NCBI RefSeq assembly: GCF_017355855.1 | Contig: NZ_JAFEWD010000002.1 | Location: 186,001 to 250,000, forward strand | Length of the DNA: 64,000 nt | Origin: Pedobacter sp. SYSU D00535 | GTDB lineage: Bacteria > Bacteroidota > Bacteroidia > Sphingobacteriales > Sphingobacteriaceae | Direction: 5' to 3' | Part shown: positions 32,870 through 41,105 of the stretch, piece after piece | How positions within the stretch are numbered: position 1 is the stretch's first letter | Layout: each line of letters begins with the position of its first letter | Program-made: the position numbers and the translations under genes | The notes under the pieces: generated by a model | The model's database searches: none | Told to the model about the DNA's origin: nothing | The model's input: only the letters and a program-made list of their open reading frames with translations

Positions 32870-34969
32870 ATGACTTTAGTAAAGAGAACATTAAAAGGTA
32901 GCCCGCTGACTCATCAAGAGCTTGATGGAAACTTCGATCACGCATTAGATAGAAGCAATCATTCAGGTCAACAGACCGCTTCCTCAATCGCTGATTTCAC
33001 GGAAGCAGTTCAAGATGCTGTAGCAGCGCTGTTAGGTGCAGGATCTAATATTACTCTCAACTACGATGATACTAATAATACTCTCACCATTGGAGCTCTA
33101 GGAGACGGCACAGGCGCTGATCCTGAAGCGATACGTGATGCTATCGGAGTTGCTTTAGTTGGTGTTGGCAATATTTCGATCACAGTTAACGACGCCGCCG
33201 ATACGATCACGATTTCGACTACCGCCACCCAGAATAGCTCTGACGCCTTTCTGTTAAATCGGGCTAATCATACGGGCAATGTGCCTGCTGCGAACGTTAC
33301 GGAAACTGCTGAAAAACAATTCTTGTCAGCCGCAGAAAAGATCTCGTTTCAAACATCGTCCGCGATGCAGGCTGAAACAAAAGCATACTATGCCGACATC
33401 TTGGAAGCAGGGGGCGACATTGATAACTCGACTCTTTCTGCGGTAGATAGGTGGGTGATCACCGGAAAAAAGCGGGGCTGGTTCTCGAAAGTAGTCGATT
33501 GTGGACCGTGGCAAGGGGGTGGCATTACTCCTTCGCTTGTTAAACTTGTAAGCGCTGGAACTTCCATGAATAACGGGTTTACTGATGCTGATTGGAGCGT
33601 AAACGGAGGATTGTACCCTGGTAGTGGCGCTCACACAAAGTGGATCGACCTTGGATTCGATGCAGCTACAGCGGGATTAAGTCAGACAGATATCACAGTC
33701 TTAGTTGGAATTCCCGACTATCCCAATGACAAAGGTGGATTTGGTGGGAATGGGATGGCCCTAGGGAACAACCCCGCCACTGGTTTAGGGATAAACCTCC
33801 AGCGTGCTGGACAAACTTTTGGGGGAGGAAAGGGCCTAGAAATAAAAATAAAGGCAGGGGTTATTGGTATGACAGGCTCTACCGATTTCTGGGCATTGGG
33901 TCGAGATGGGGTGATGTTAGCGAAGGCAACAACTCCAATGAGTGGCGCTGCAATGGATGGTAACTTCAACCTTTTCAGATGGCACTATAACGGCACCACT
34001 TACTACTGGACAAATAAGATCGGCTTTCACGTGGTAGCTAAGGGACTTACAGAAGCAGAGTTTAAGTCGATGATGGACGCAACCCGTCAATATATGATTG
34101 ACGTTAAACGGTATGCGGACAGAGGGGATTGTTTTACCTGTGGAGATAGTATAACCGAAGGTGTGAGCAATCAGATTAATGACAAGTCAGAGTGGGGTTA
34201 CCAACTTTCAAAGAGATTAGGTTTGAATCATCGAAATACAGCGAGAGGGGGTGCGCCTTTTGTGTCAACGGGCACAGGAACCAATGTGGCCGATTATGTC
34301 GATGCTGTGGTCAAGTATATTCCAAAGTATATTGTGATTTCTGGTGGCACCAATGACATGAACCAGGACGGTACCACAAATGGAAATCCCACAAATTATA
34401 GTAACGCTTTAATCGCTAAAATTGACGAGTGTTTGGCCATCGGTGTAAAACCTTTAGTTGCTGGACCTCCATATCGCTTAGACATGAGTGGTGGCAATCC
34501 TGCTCATTCAGAAACCAAACAACTGGCCTACAGGAATGCGGTAGCAGCCGTCTGTAAATCGAAGAAGGTAAACTTCGTGAATCTATATGACGGAATAAAA
34601 GACGCTGTCGATGCCGCAACGGCCTCAACCTACTTCCAGGCCGACATGATTCATTTTAATACAGCAGGCAACAACCTGTTAACAGAGCTTTATTGGGAGG
34701 CTCACCTTGGCCGATTAGTTAGAAGGCCAACTCTTGATTTTGGATCAATCAGCGCAGGATCATCTGTTGAGTTAACGGTTGCCGTTCCGAATGCAGAAGT
34801 TGGGATGGAGGTTCTACTGAGTTTGCCAGCGTCTCTGGAATCCGGACTGATCGCAAATGCTTGGGTAAGTGCAAATGATACTGTCACGGTGAGGTTAACT
34901 AACGTGACCGGCTCTGCAATTGATCCAGCTTCTGGCCGGTATAAAATTACCGTATTGTTAGCGTACTAG
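32870..34969 (+). CDS. Tail fibre/tailspike with SGNH hydrolase domain
   Basis: The 699-aa protein's N-terminus has fibre attachment-type motifs (SPLTHQELDGNFDHAL and RSNHSGQQTASSIADF). Residues about 415-615 form an SGNH/GDSL hydrolase: CGDSITEG with S427, ARGG, SGGTNDM with N495, and DMIHFN with D592/H595. All four catalytic blocks are present, so it should be an active esterase that removes acyl groups from surface polysaccharide during adsorption. A beta-rich C-terminal domain of about 75 residues follows. Confidence 0.85.
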   Translation: MTLVKRTLKGSPLTHQELDGNFDHALDRSNHSGQQTASSIADFTEAVQDAVAALLGAGSNITLNYDDTNNTLTIGALGDGTGADPEAIRDAIGVALVGVGNISITVNDAADTITISTTATQNSSDAFLLNRANHTGNVPAANVTETAEKQFLSAAEKISFQTSSAMQAETKAYYADILEAGGDIDNSTLSAVDRWVITGKKRGWFSKVVDCGPWQGGGITPSLVKLVSAGTSMNNGFTDADWSVNGGLYPGSGAHTKWIDLGFDAATAGLSQTDITVLVGIPDYPNDKGGFGGNGMALGNNPATGLGINLQRAGQTFGGGKGLEIKIKAGVIGMTGSTDFWALGRDGVMLAKATTPMSGAAMDGNFNLFRWHYNGTTYYWTNKIGFHVVAKGLTEAEFKSMMDATRQYMIDVKRYADRGDCFTCGDSITEGVSNQINDKSEWGYQLSKRLGLNHRNTARGGAPFVSTGTGTNVADYVDAVVKYIPKYIVISGGTNDMNQDGTTNGNPTNYSNALIAKIDECLAIGVKPLVAGPPYRLDMSGGNPAHSETKQLAYRNAVAAVCKSKKVNFVNLYDGIKDAVDAATASTYFQADMIHFNTAGNNLLTELYWEAHLGRLVRRPTLDFGSISAGSSVELTVAVPNAEVGMEVLLSLPASLESGLIANAWVSANDTVTVRLTNVTGSAIDPASGRYKITVLLAY

Positions 34970-34979
34970 TAGCATGGAA

Positions 34980-35183
34980 TTATTCTACTGGTTCCCAGCC
35001 AAACTGCTTTCCCATCCCAGAGGGTTCGTGGACGCAAATCTGTTTAGCACCGCAGGCTTTGCAAGTTCTTTGATCGCCGTCATCCGGAAAGTATCTGGAC
35101 CATTTACGGTAATACCTCCAACTATGTATGTGGTTGTAGCACAGGAATTCTTGGATATAAGTCCGGAGCTCTTGGAGATTCAT
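34980..35183 (-). CDS. Possible small zinc-binding protein on the opposite strand
   Basis: From ATG 35183 the leftward frame gives 67 aa ending in RTCKACGAKQICVHEPSG; a longer version to 35243 is also open. The CxxCGxxQ signature resembles small cysteine-pair proteins of Bacteroidetes phages. A rightward frame of similar length (34974-35198) covers the same bases, and only one is likely real. I favour this one because it has a protein-like motif. Confidence 0.4.
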   Translation of the reverse strand: MNLQELRTYIQEFLCYNHIHSWRYYRKWSRYFPDDGDQRTCKACGAKQICVHEPSGMGKQFGWEPVE

Positions 35184-35250
35184 CAGATGAAATTTTGAAA
35201 AGAATATAAAGATAGCAGAATACCATCTAACCGCAAATAACAATTATAAT

Positions 35251-35937
35251 ATGAGAACAATAAAATACATCGTCCTACACTGCACAGCAGGACCGCAAAA
35301 CCAGAAGATAGAGGACATTCTCTCATACTGGAAAAACTCGCTGGGTTGGAAGAATCCGGGCTATCATTATATCCTTCGTCCAGATGGGATCGCTGTCAAC
35401 CTGTTCCCGATCGACAAGGTTGCAAATGGAGTGGCTGGGTTCAATAAAGAGGCTATTCATATCAGCTACATCGGCGGGATAGACAAAAAGGGACAGCCGA
35501 TCGATAATCGTACTCCGGAGCAGAAAGCGACCCAAATCGAACTGATCACAAAATTCAAGAAGATCTTTCCTAACGCTGTAGTCCTCGGCCACAGGGATTT
35601 CTCAACAGATCAGAACGGAAATGGTATCATCGAGAAATGGGAGTGGATTAAGTCTTGTCCTTCGTTTGATGTTCGCTCCTGGATGGAGGCAATCAACTAC
35701 GAGAAATTTGCTAGGCCTTCCGGGATTGTCTACAAGCTCAACTACCCGCTTATCAAGGATAGCAAGGTGCTGGAGATTCAGAAGGCTCTGAACCGTAACG
35801 GCGCTAAAGTTACCGAGGATAAGATCTTCGGAAAGGAAACACACGAAGCGCTGCTGGCTTTCCAGAAAGCGAAAGGACTGGTACCGGACGGAGTAGCTGG
35901 TCCCAAAACAGCGAAGGCGTTAAATATCACTTTATAA
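35251..35937 (+). CDS. Endolysin: N-acetylmuramoyl-L-alanine amidase with peptidoglycan-binding domain
   Basis: The 228-aa enzyme cleaves the amide bond between MurNAc and L-Ala. The Amidase_2/PGRP domain at 1-150 shows zinc ligands H10 (VLHCTAG), H114 (LGHRDFS) and C136 (SCPSFDV). A C-terminal PG_binding_1 domain (about 160-228: VLEIQKALNRNGAKVTEDKIFGKET) anchors it to peptidoglycan. There is no signal peptide, so a holin or equivalent must release it. Confidence 0.92.
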   Translation: MRTIKYIVLHCTAGPQNQKIEDILSYWKNSLGWKNPGYHYILRPDGIAVNLFPIDKVANGVAGFNKEAIHISYIGGIDKKGQPIDNRTPEQKATQIELITKFKKIFPNAVVLGHRDFSTDQNGNGIIEKWEWIKSCPSFDVRSWMEAINYEKFARPSGIVYKLNYPLIKDSKVLEIQKALNRNGAKVTEDKIFGKETHEALLAFQKAKGLVPDGVAGPKTAKALNITL

Positions 35938-35939
35938 AG

Positions 35940-36251
35940 ATGGCAAACAACCTACCAAAGGCATCATTTTCTCAAATTGTAAATCATCCCACAACGTACA
36001 TGCTGATGGTTGCTGTTGGTTTGCTATCTGTTTTTGTGACTCAGTTTTTAGGTAGTTCAAAGCAGGTGAGTGAGAACTGCGAGATTGAAAAACGAGAACT
36101 GCGAGCAGATCTTGCTAAAGAGAGACAGGAGAAAAATGAACTGGTTCAGGCTCTATTGGTGAAGAATGGGATTATAAATGAGATAAAGAGAAACACAGAT
36201 AGCCTGGTCCGAGAGAAAGTCGGAAACGAAGCTAAAAAAATAATCAAATGA
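35940..36251 (+). CDS. Membrane-anchored coiled-coil protein (spanin or holin-like)
   Basis: The 103-aa protein has one transmembrane helix at about residues 18-38 (TYMLMVAVGLLSVFVTQFLG), followed by a charged coiled coil to the end. This topology is that of inner-membrane spanins (Rz-like). It sits directly after the endolysin and overlaps the next gene. A holin role cannot be excluded. Confidence 0.55.
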   Translation: MANNLPKASFSQIVNHPTTYMLMVAVGLLSVFVTQFLGSSKQVSENCEIEKRELRADLAKERQEKNELVQALLVKNGIINEIKRNTDSLVREKVGNEAKKIIK

Positions 36252-37057
36252 TAACTTATAAGAACATTCTATTTTTCATGACTGCGGCGCTCTGCGTTCT
36301 GCTGGCCATTTACAGCTTTACCCTTCATAAGAAGCTGTCGCAAAAGGAAAAGGTTGAACAGACGGTATCATCGAAGATCCAGGAGGAAGCTAAAATAATC
36401 TCCCGGAAGGTTGATGCTGCAGGGCTTGAACATGTGACGATTGAAGCCGCCGGCAACATCATACCGAAAGCTCAGGCAAATGCAGCCGTAAGTGAGGGTA
36501 TCTTGGACACGACAGCAATGGCGATCGGAATTTTAAAGAAGCAGATTGAGAACTTGCTGGTAGTGAATTCGACTTTGAAAGCCGATAACCTGCGAGCTAT
36601 TCAACGGCTCGACGAACGGCAAAACCCCGTCTACTCATACCAGGATAAATACCTCAATCTCAATTATACCCCGGGAGACCCGACTGACACTGCTGATAAA
36701 GGCTCGTTCGACTTCCAATATAATGCTGATCTCACCATTACTCAGTATTGGAAGCGAAACAAGGTCCTCGGGCTTCCCTTGGGATCAAAGAATAGCTATA
36801 TCGATATCTACTCAAATGATCCGAGAACTATCGTAAACGGCGTTAAGAAGCTGACAGTACAGCAAGAGCAGCCTTTACTAGGTTTAAGGGTGCAAGGTGT
36901 CACGAGCTACGATTTTACTTCTGGCACTCTTCGACCGGGTGCTGAAATCCAGTTTGATGCAGGAAGAGCAAGTTTCACAGGAGCATATCTGTACGATCCA
37001 ATCACAGATAAGTGGAGGCCTACCGTTACCGGAAGGTATGACTTGATCAGGTTTTAA
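36248..37057 (+). CDS. Membrane-anchored phage protein of the lysis region
   Basis: The 269-aa protein has an N-terminal transmembrane helix (about 8-26, ILFFMTAALCVLLAIYSF), a helical linker and a beta-rich C-terminal domain (TITQYWKRNKVLG, GAEIQFDAGRASFTGAYLYDP). It is common next to endolysin genes in Bacteroidetes phages, but function is not established. It may span the periplasm during lysis. Confidence 0.6.
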   Translation: MITYKNILFFMTAALCVLLAIYSFTLHKKLSQKEKVEQTVSSKIQEEAKIISRKVDAAGLEHVTIEAAGNIIPKAQANAAVSEGILDTTAMAIGILKKQIENLLVVNSTLKADNLRAIQRLDERQNPVYSYQDKYLNLNYTPGDPTDTADKGSFDFQYNADLTITQYWKRNKVLGLPLGSKNSYIDIYSNDPRTIVNGVKKLTVQQEQPLLGLRVQGVTSYDFTSGTLRPGAEIQFDAGRASFTGAYLYDPITDKWRPTVTGRYDLIRF

Positions 37058-37086
37058 TTGATGTGACGAGATTATTTCTACTTTTG
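37058..37086 (+). promoter_or_regulatory. Bacteroidetes-type promoter for the acyltransferase gene
   Basis: TACTTTTG (37079-37086) matches the -7 consensus TAnnTTTG, with TTG about 20 bp upstream (37058-37060). The predicted start of transcription falls at or next to the ATG at 37092, so the mRNA may be nearly leaderless. It gives the cargo gene its own promoter. Confidence 0.55.
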
Positions 37087-37091
37087 TGCCC

Positions 37092-38057
37092 ATGCCAAAC
37101 CGGTTAGATAGTCTCATTTTTTTGCGCGCAATTGCGGTTATTATGGTTTGCTTGTGTCACTTCGGAGATCCGCTATCTGAAGGACACGCACTTTCTACAG
37201 CTTTCAATCTCTTTGATAAATATGGTAAATATGGTGTCGAGGCTTTCTTTGTGATATCAGGATTCGTTATTCCCTTAAGCCTAGATAGAGGACATTACAA
37301 TTTAAACAACTATCCAAGATTTCTCGCCAAAAGGATAATCCGATTGCATCCTCCTTACTTATTGGCTCTATCTTTTACAGTGGCAATATCGTATTTGTCG
37401 TATAAGCATCGAGGTCTACCTTATCCCGAGAACATATCCACAGTCATCCGGAGTGCCTTTTATATGCATGCCCCGGCTGATAATCCGGTCTTCTGGACAC
37501 TTTTCGTTGAGGCCCAGTATTACATATTTATTGGATTAGCATTTCTTGTTTTCAGGAACTACAAGCTTTTAACATCCTTTCTCGTTGTCCCGTTGCTGTT
37601 GTTATTGACTCGTGTTGATACTGGTCCAGCTACAATATTCTATTACATGGTGTTCTTTCTGATCGGGTGTTTCGGGCTTTTTTTATACAATGGTACTTAT
37701 CAGAAGAAGTGGAGTATCGCTTTACTATCAGGTATAATCGCCTTCACATTCTACTTTTATGACCTGCCATCTTCAATTACTGCTGTGCTAACCCTGGTGG
37801 TTATCATGTTATATAACAAGCCCGTCCCGAAACCTTTAGCTTTTATTGGAGCGATCTCCTATTCCATCTATTTGATTCACTTCCCGCTAGGAGTAAAGCT
37901 TATAAACGTCATGAAAAGATATTTTTCTAGTGATTATTACCCGCTTCTAATGTTTGTGTCATTAGTTGTGGTAACGGCTGTTTCCTGGGCATTCTATAAA
38001 GTAATAGAAGAAAGATCAGAAGATTGGTCTCGGAGAGTGAAATATAAAACATTCTAG
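37092..38057 (+). CDS. Acyltransferase family 3 (OafA/YrhL-like), lysogenic-conversion candidate
   Basis: The 321-aa integral membrane protein is taken from ATG 37092; a GTG at 37086 lies inside the promoter motif. It has about ten hydrophobic helices. Family signatures are LIFLRAIAVIMVCLCHFG (catalytic-type His in the first helix), GVEAFFVISGFVIPLSL and a following FLAKRIIRLHPPYL. Members O-acetylate surface polysaccharides. A gene of this type with its own promoter outside the virion operon is a typical serotype-converting cargo gene that alters phage receptors. Confidence 0.85.
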   Translation: MPNRLDSLIFLRAIAVIMVCLCHFGDPLSEGHALSTAFNLFDKYGKYGVEAFFVISGFVIPLSLDRGHYNLNNYPRFLAKRIIRLHPPYLLALSFTVAISYLSYKHRGLPYPENISTVIRSAFYMHAPADNPVFWTLFVEAQYYIFIGLAFLVFRNYKLLTSFLVVPLLLLLTRVDTGPATIFYYMVFFLIGCFGLFLYNGTYQKKWSIALLSGIIAFTFYFYDLPSSITAVLTLVVIMLYNKPVPKPLAFIGAISYSIYLIHFPLGVKLINVMKRYFSSDYYPLLMFVSLVVVTAVSWAFYKVIEERSEDWSRRVKYKTF

Positions 38058-38185
38058 GCTTTCTTCTCCTTGTCTGGAGGATTTGTTTCGCCCCAGAACG
38101 TATAAGACTCTCGCATCGCATCTGATCGATTTCTTTTAAAAATCTTTTTCAACCTCAGTATAATTCGACCGACCAGCTTTTTCAT
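38054..38185 (-). CDS. Small basic protein convergent with the acyltransferase
   Basis: From ATG 38185 the product is 43 aa: a basic helix (KKLVGRIILRLKKIFKRNR) followed by SYTFWGETNPPDKEKKA. A longer version to 38266 is open but less likely. It overlaps the acyltransferase stop by 4 bp. The pattern looks protein-like, but evidence is thin. Confidence 0.4.
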   Translation of the reverse strand: MKKLVGRIILRLKKIFKRNRSDAMRESYTFWGETNPPDKEKKA

Positions 38186-38400
38186 GATAGTTACAAAGGT
38201 CGGCTTTTTCCTGAATAAAAATGGAACTCGTTTAATAGAAGAAGTTTCACCTACTGTCAATATCAATGCCTTCTCCTATACCTAGGCTTACCTAGGCTCT
38301 CCCATTTGGCAGGATGAGTAAGAGCGTATGCTAAGACGTTTTTTAATAGTTTTAAGGTTAGGCGTAGGGCTTTCATGCTTAAAGATAGTAATTTTGCTAA

Positions 38401-38601
38401 ATGACTATTCAGGAACTAGAAGACTTCTTTAAATCAACAGAACTGCCGAAAACGATTTACATAAATAACGCGGAAAAGGTGATCGATATTCAGCTATTCC
38501 TGAACACGTCTTTCGATCAGGTGAAGTTTAAGGGGGAGACAGCACCCGCTTACTACCGTCTCTTAAAAGCTCGCGATTATATCCGAGCTAGTAGCAGCTA
38601 A
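38401..38601 (+). CDS. Small conserved Bacteroidetes protein (DUF6965-like)
   Basis: The 66-aa protein (TIQELEDFFKSTELPKTIYIN, then KVIDIQLFLNTSFDQVK, then AYYRLLKARDYI) resembles a small family of unknown function found on Bacteroidetes mobile elements. It is followed by its own terminator. Confidence 0.65.
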   Translation: MTIQELEDFFKSTELPKTIYINNAEKVIDIQLFLNTSFDQVKFKGETAPAYYRLLKARDYIRASSS

Positions 38602-38606
38602 AAACA

Positions 38607-38640
38607 AAGCCCCGCACATATCGTACGGGGCTTAACCTTT
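38607..38640 (+). terminator. Terminator after the small DUF6965-like gene
   Basis: A stem AAGCCCCG...CGGGGCTT encloses an 11-nt loop and is followed by a T-containing tail. Confidence 0.7.
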
Positions 38641-38650
38641 TATTAAATTA

Positions 38651-38673
38651 TGGTACACCACCGTATGGTGTAA
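38651..38673. promoter_or_regulatory. Near-perfect inverted repeat, possible operator
   Basis: GGTACACCA and TGGTGTAAC form 8 of 9 paired positions around a 5-bp centre, between the terminator and the 3' end of the SRAP gene. No gene starts beside it, so it may be a structured RNA end or an operator. Assignment is open. Confidence 0.3.
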
Positions 38674-38732
38674 CGCCTGCACTTGTAAAGGTATTTCCTC
38701 AAAGTTAAATTTACAAATCTTTCGACTCCTAA

Positions 38733-39398
38733 TCAGCAAAACGCCAGCTGTTTAAACTCTTCAGGGTCGCCTACTTTTTGTATAGGCACTGCTTCCAGCA
38801 AATTATCCGGATAGGTTTTAATGAGTTCCAGTTTTTCGCTTAATGGTATTTCGGCATCAAGCCATAACTTATACTTATCTTTTGGAAGTATGGCCGGCAT
38901 CCGTTCTCCGTTGTTATGGATCTTTGCCATCATCTGGTTTGCAGGAAGTGTGATAACAGAACAGCTCTTGATTATTTCTCCTGTAGATGGGTCTGCTGTT
39001 TCATCCCATAGCCCCGCCATCAGCGTAAGTCTTTCCCCGGCTGTTTTTATGAAGTAAGGCTGTTTCTTTTTCCCTTTAGGGTCCAGCCATTGCCACTCGT
39101 AAAAACCGCGAACCGGCACTATGCAGTGTTTTTGCCCTATCAGCTTCTTCCAGGTCCGGCCGGATTCCAGGTTTTCATATCTTGCGTTCCATGTCGCCAT
39201 TTTCAGCAGCGTACCATTCGAGAAAATAGCTATACCCCATCTGAAATACTCCGCTTCCTTCGGGTTTTTGTCGGTGATTGTTAGAACCTGATTAGTCGGC
39301 CGGATATTGATGTTAGGCGAGTCTATCGGACCGTTTACAATAACATCAAGCTCTTCTCTGATATCTGACGAGGTAACACCTGCTTTTGCATTGCACAT
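38733..39398 (-). CDS. SOS response-associated peptidase (SRAP / YedK-HMCES family)
   Basis: The 221-aa protein forms a thiazolidine cross-link with abasic sites in ssDNA, protecting replication intermediates. Catalytic features are present: C2 immediately after Met1, N71 (WNARYE), E101 (GFYEW) and H161 (KIHNNGERMP). Length is normal. It is encoded in the leftward cargo block of the prophage and may protect phage or host DNA during induction. Confidence 0.9.
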   Translation of the reverse strand: MCNAKAGVTSSDIREELDVIVNGPIDSPNINIRPTNQVLTITDKNPKEAEYFRWGIAIFSNGTLLKMATWNARYENLESGRTWKKLIGQKHCIVPVRGFYEWQWLDPKGKKKQPYFIKTAGERLTLMAGLWDETADPSTGEIIKSCSVITLPANQMMAKIHNNGERMPAILPKDKYKLWLDAEIPLSEKLELIKTYPDNLLEAVPIQKVGDPEEFKQLAFC

Positions 39399-39401
39399 AT
39401 C

Positions 39402-39653
39402 CTAGTGATTGTAGTGGTTGTCAATTTGTTCTCCAAATACCATAGCTTCTAGTCTGGTCAGGCTTCCTTCCAGCCATTCCCATTCTTCAATATCTATGCA
39501 CTTCAGTACTCCCAGCTGAACGCCATCCAGAAGAATAGTAAATTCTGATTCTTCCTGTTCTTCGTCCCAATCAGGGATGACTAGAAACTCCTGATCGCCT
39601 TCCCCGATATCGGCCGTAATGGAGAAAGGCATTTCAATTTCTAATTCGTCCAT
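39402..39653 (-). CDS. Hypothetical acidic protein
   Basis: The 83-aa, very acidic, beta-rich protein lies 3 bp upstream of the SRAP gene in the same direction. No domain is recognised. Acidic mimics occur among anti-restriction proteins, but there is no specific evidence for that here. Confidence 0.55.
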   Translation of the reverse strand: MDELEIEMPFSITADIGEGDQEFLVIPDWDEEQEESEFTILLDGVQLGVLKCIDIEEWEWLEGSLTRLEAMVFGEQIDNHYNH

Positions 39654-39663
39654 AGATGTAAAG

Positions 39664-39930
39664 TTAAAAGTACTCCGGTAAATTCTTCTCTATTATTTCT
39701 CCTAATACCTGGTAGTCTTCATACTCGGGAACAAAAACTAGATTTTTAGAATTTAAAGGCTCACTTTGTAAGTTCTTCCAGTATCCTTCTTTTGTTTTTA
39801 TTATATCCCCTAAGAAGTAGTTATTCATTATTATTCTAAAGCAGTATCCTTCCTGATAGGGGAAATGGGGAGTAATGCTTAGAGGGTATTCCTTCCCTTC
39901 GTAGGTGAATGTTGTGATGATGCCGGGCAT
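39664..39930 (-). CDS. Hypothetical protein
   Basis: The 88-aa protein has no recognised family. The sequence pattern (FTYEGKEYPLSITPHFPYQEG) suggests a compact beta-rich domain. It lies in the same leftward operon as the SRAP gene. Confidence 0.55.
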   Translation of the reverse strand: MPGIITTFTYEGKEYPLSITPHFPYQEGYCFRIIMNNYFLGDIIKTKEGYWKNLQSEPLNSKNLVFVPEYEDYQVLGEIIEKNLPEYF

Positions 39931-40007
39931 GAAAGTGTAACAAGCCGCCTGCTTTTTAGGTTTGGGATCTCTAATGTATCATCAGATCCTACTGTACTTC
40001 TGATTCT

Positions 40008-41096
40008 CTAACGTTGATCGCTTGGGTTTGATTTTTTTATGCGGTATCTCCGATGTGTGAAAAGATGACCCCGTGCTTCCTCTTTTATCCTCTGCATCGG
40101 GTACAGCCTGTCTATCCATACTTTTGAGATTGCATTATCGCTGGTTAGCTCCTTTTTGTGTGTGTTTAAGGCATCTATTAATAATTCCCGAGCAAGATTG
40201 TCGATTTTTTTACTAATGTCTATCAGTTCATTCCTATCGATTGCCCGTTTCCTATTACCTAAAGTTGTTTTTACATTGTCTCCATGGATGAAGTTTGATC
40301 TTACTTTGTAAGCGTCCTTTATAATTCTTGCCATTTCTCCAACGGTGAAACGACTTTTCGTTAGAAAAAAGGGTATCCTTGCAACCAACTGCGAAATCAA
40401 ATACTCGGAACTATTACTAAGTATTGACTCTAATAGTCCGATGTAAAAGGTGATTTTTATCGGCAAGAACTGATTTCCTCGAGCCATGTCTAGAAATAAA
40501 AGTGCTCGGTTTAGTCTGTTGAAGGAATAGGGAATATAATTTAACAAATAGGGTTGGACCCCCATTTTTTTTTCTTGCTTTAGTTCGTACATAACTTGCT
40601 GCATATCCGGCAGCATCGGTACATCCAGCATTTTTTCCAAAAATTCTAGAGATTGATTTAGTTCAGTCACATCGTAGAAGGTGGATTCTTGCGATTCGCC
40701 GTCCGCTTTAGAATTGAACACATAGTTCTCTTTTAGGCGGGTGTTATAGTCAGGGCTAAAGCGACAAACAGGATTAGTAACCGATTGTATATAACTTTTA
40801 TAGACACTTACGCTGCTGTCTTTCGTGAACCATAACGCTCGGGCAAACAGTAGATGGAGATGGAATACATCATCGTGGGTTTGCAATGGATCATCGGAAG
40901 TATAGATGAAATAATTCTTTAGAAATATTTCATCGAATTCTAATGTTCCGATCGTGCCAATCAACTCGGGTTCAAAAAAGTGAGTTCTAACATACTGATG
41001 ATCCTTAGATAAATAAGAGTTAAAGAATTCATAATATGAAAGGTCCTCCTTGGTTTGGAAATTCGTAATTACGGTAATAAAACGGTTGTCAATCAC
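40008..41096 (-). CDS. HEPN-domain protein (ApeA-like), candidate defence RNase
   Basis: The 362-aa protein's C-terminal third (about 215-330) is helical and contains AYKVRSNFIHGD with R266 and H271, the Rx4-6H motif of HEPN RNases, in an ApeA-like context. The N-terminal part is unlike known domains and may sense or bind a target. It is the first gene after the integrase at the prophage edge, a usual place for superinfection-exclusion or abortive-infection cargo. RNase activity is inference. Confidence 0.7.
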   Translation of the reverse strand: MIDNRFITVITNFQTKEDLSYYEFFNSYLSKDHQYVRTHFFEPELIGTIGTLEFDEIFLKNYFIYTSDDPLQTHDDVFHLHLLFARALWFTKDSSVSVYKSYIQSVTNPVCRFSPDYNTRLKENYVFNSKADGESQESTFYDVTELNQSLEFLEKMLDVPMLPDMQQVMYELKQEKKMGVQPYLLNYIPYSFNRLNRALLFLDMARGNQFLPIKITFYIGLLESILSNSSEYLISQLVARIPFFLTKSRFTVGEMARIIKDAYKVRSNFIHGDNVKTTLGNRKRAIDRNELIDISKKIDNLARELLIDALNTHKKELTSDNAISKVWIDRLYPMQRIKEEARGHLFTHRRYRIKKSNPSDQR

Positions 41097-41105
41097 AATA
41101 TTTGT

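Noticed and set aside
34974-35198. A 74-codon rightward frame after the SGNH fibre gene
   Set aside because: It has no recognisable motif and lies opposite a frame with a CxxCGxxQ signature. Kept only as an alternative.
38279-38297. Tandem CCTAGGCTTA-CCTAGGCT repeat near the small DUF6965-like gene
   Set aside because: It is only two short copies with no nearby gene start or partner sequence. It could be an operator but is too weak to report.
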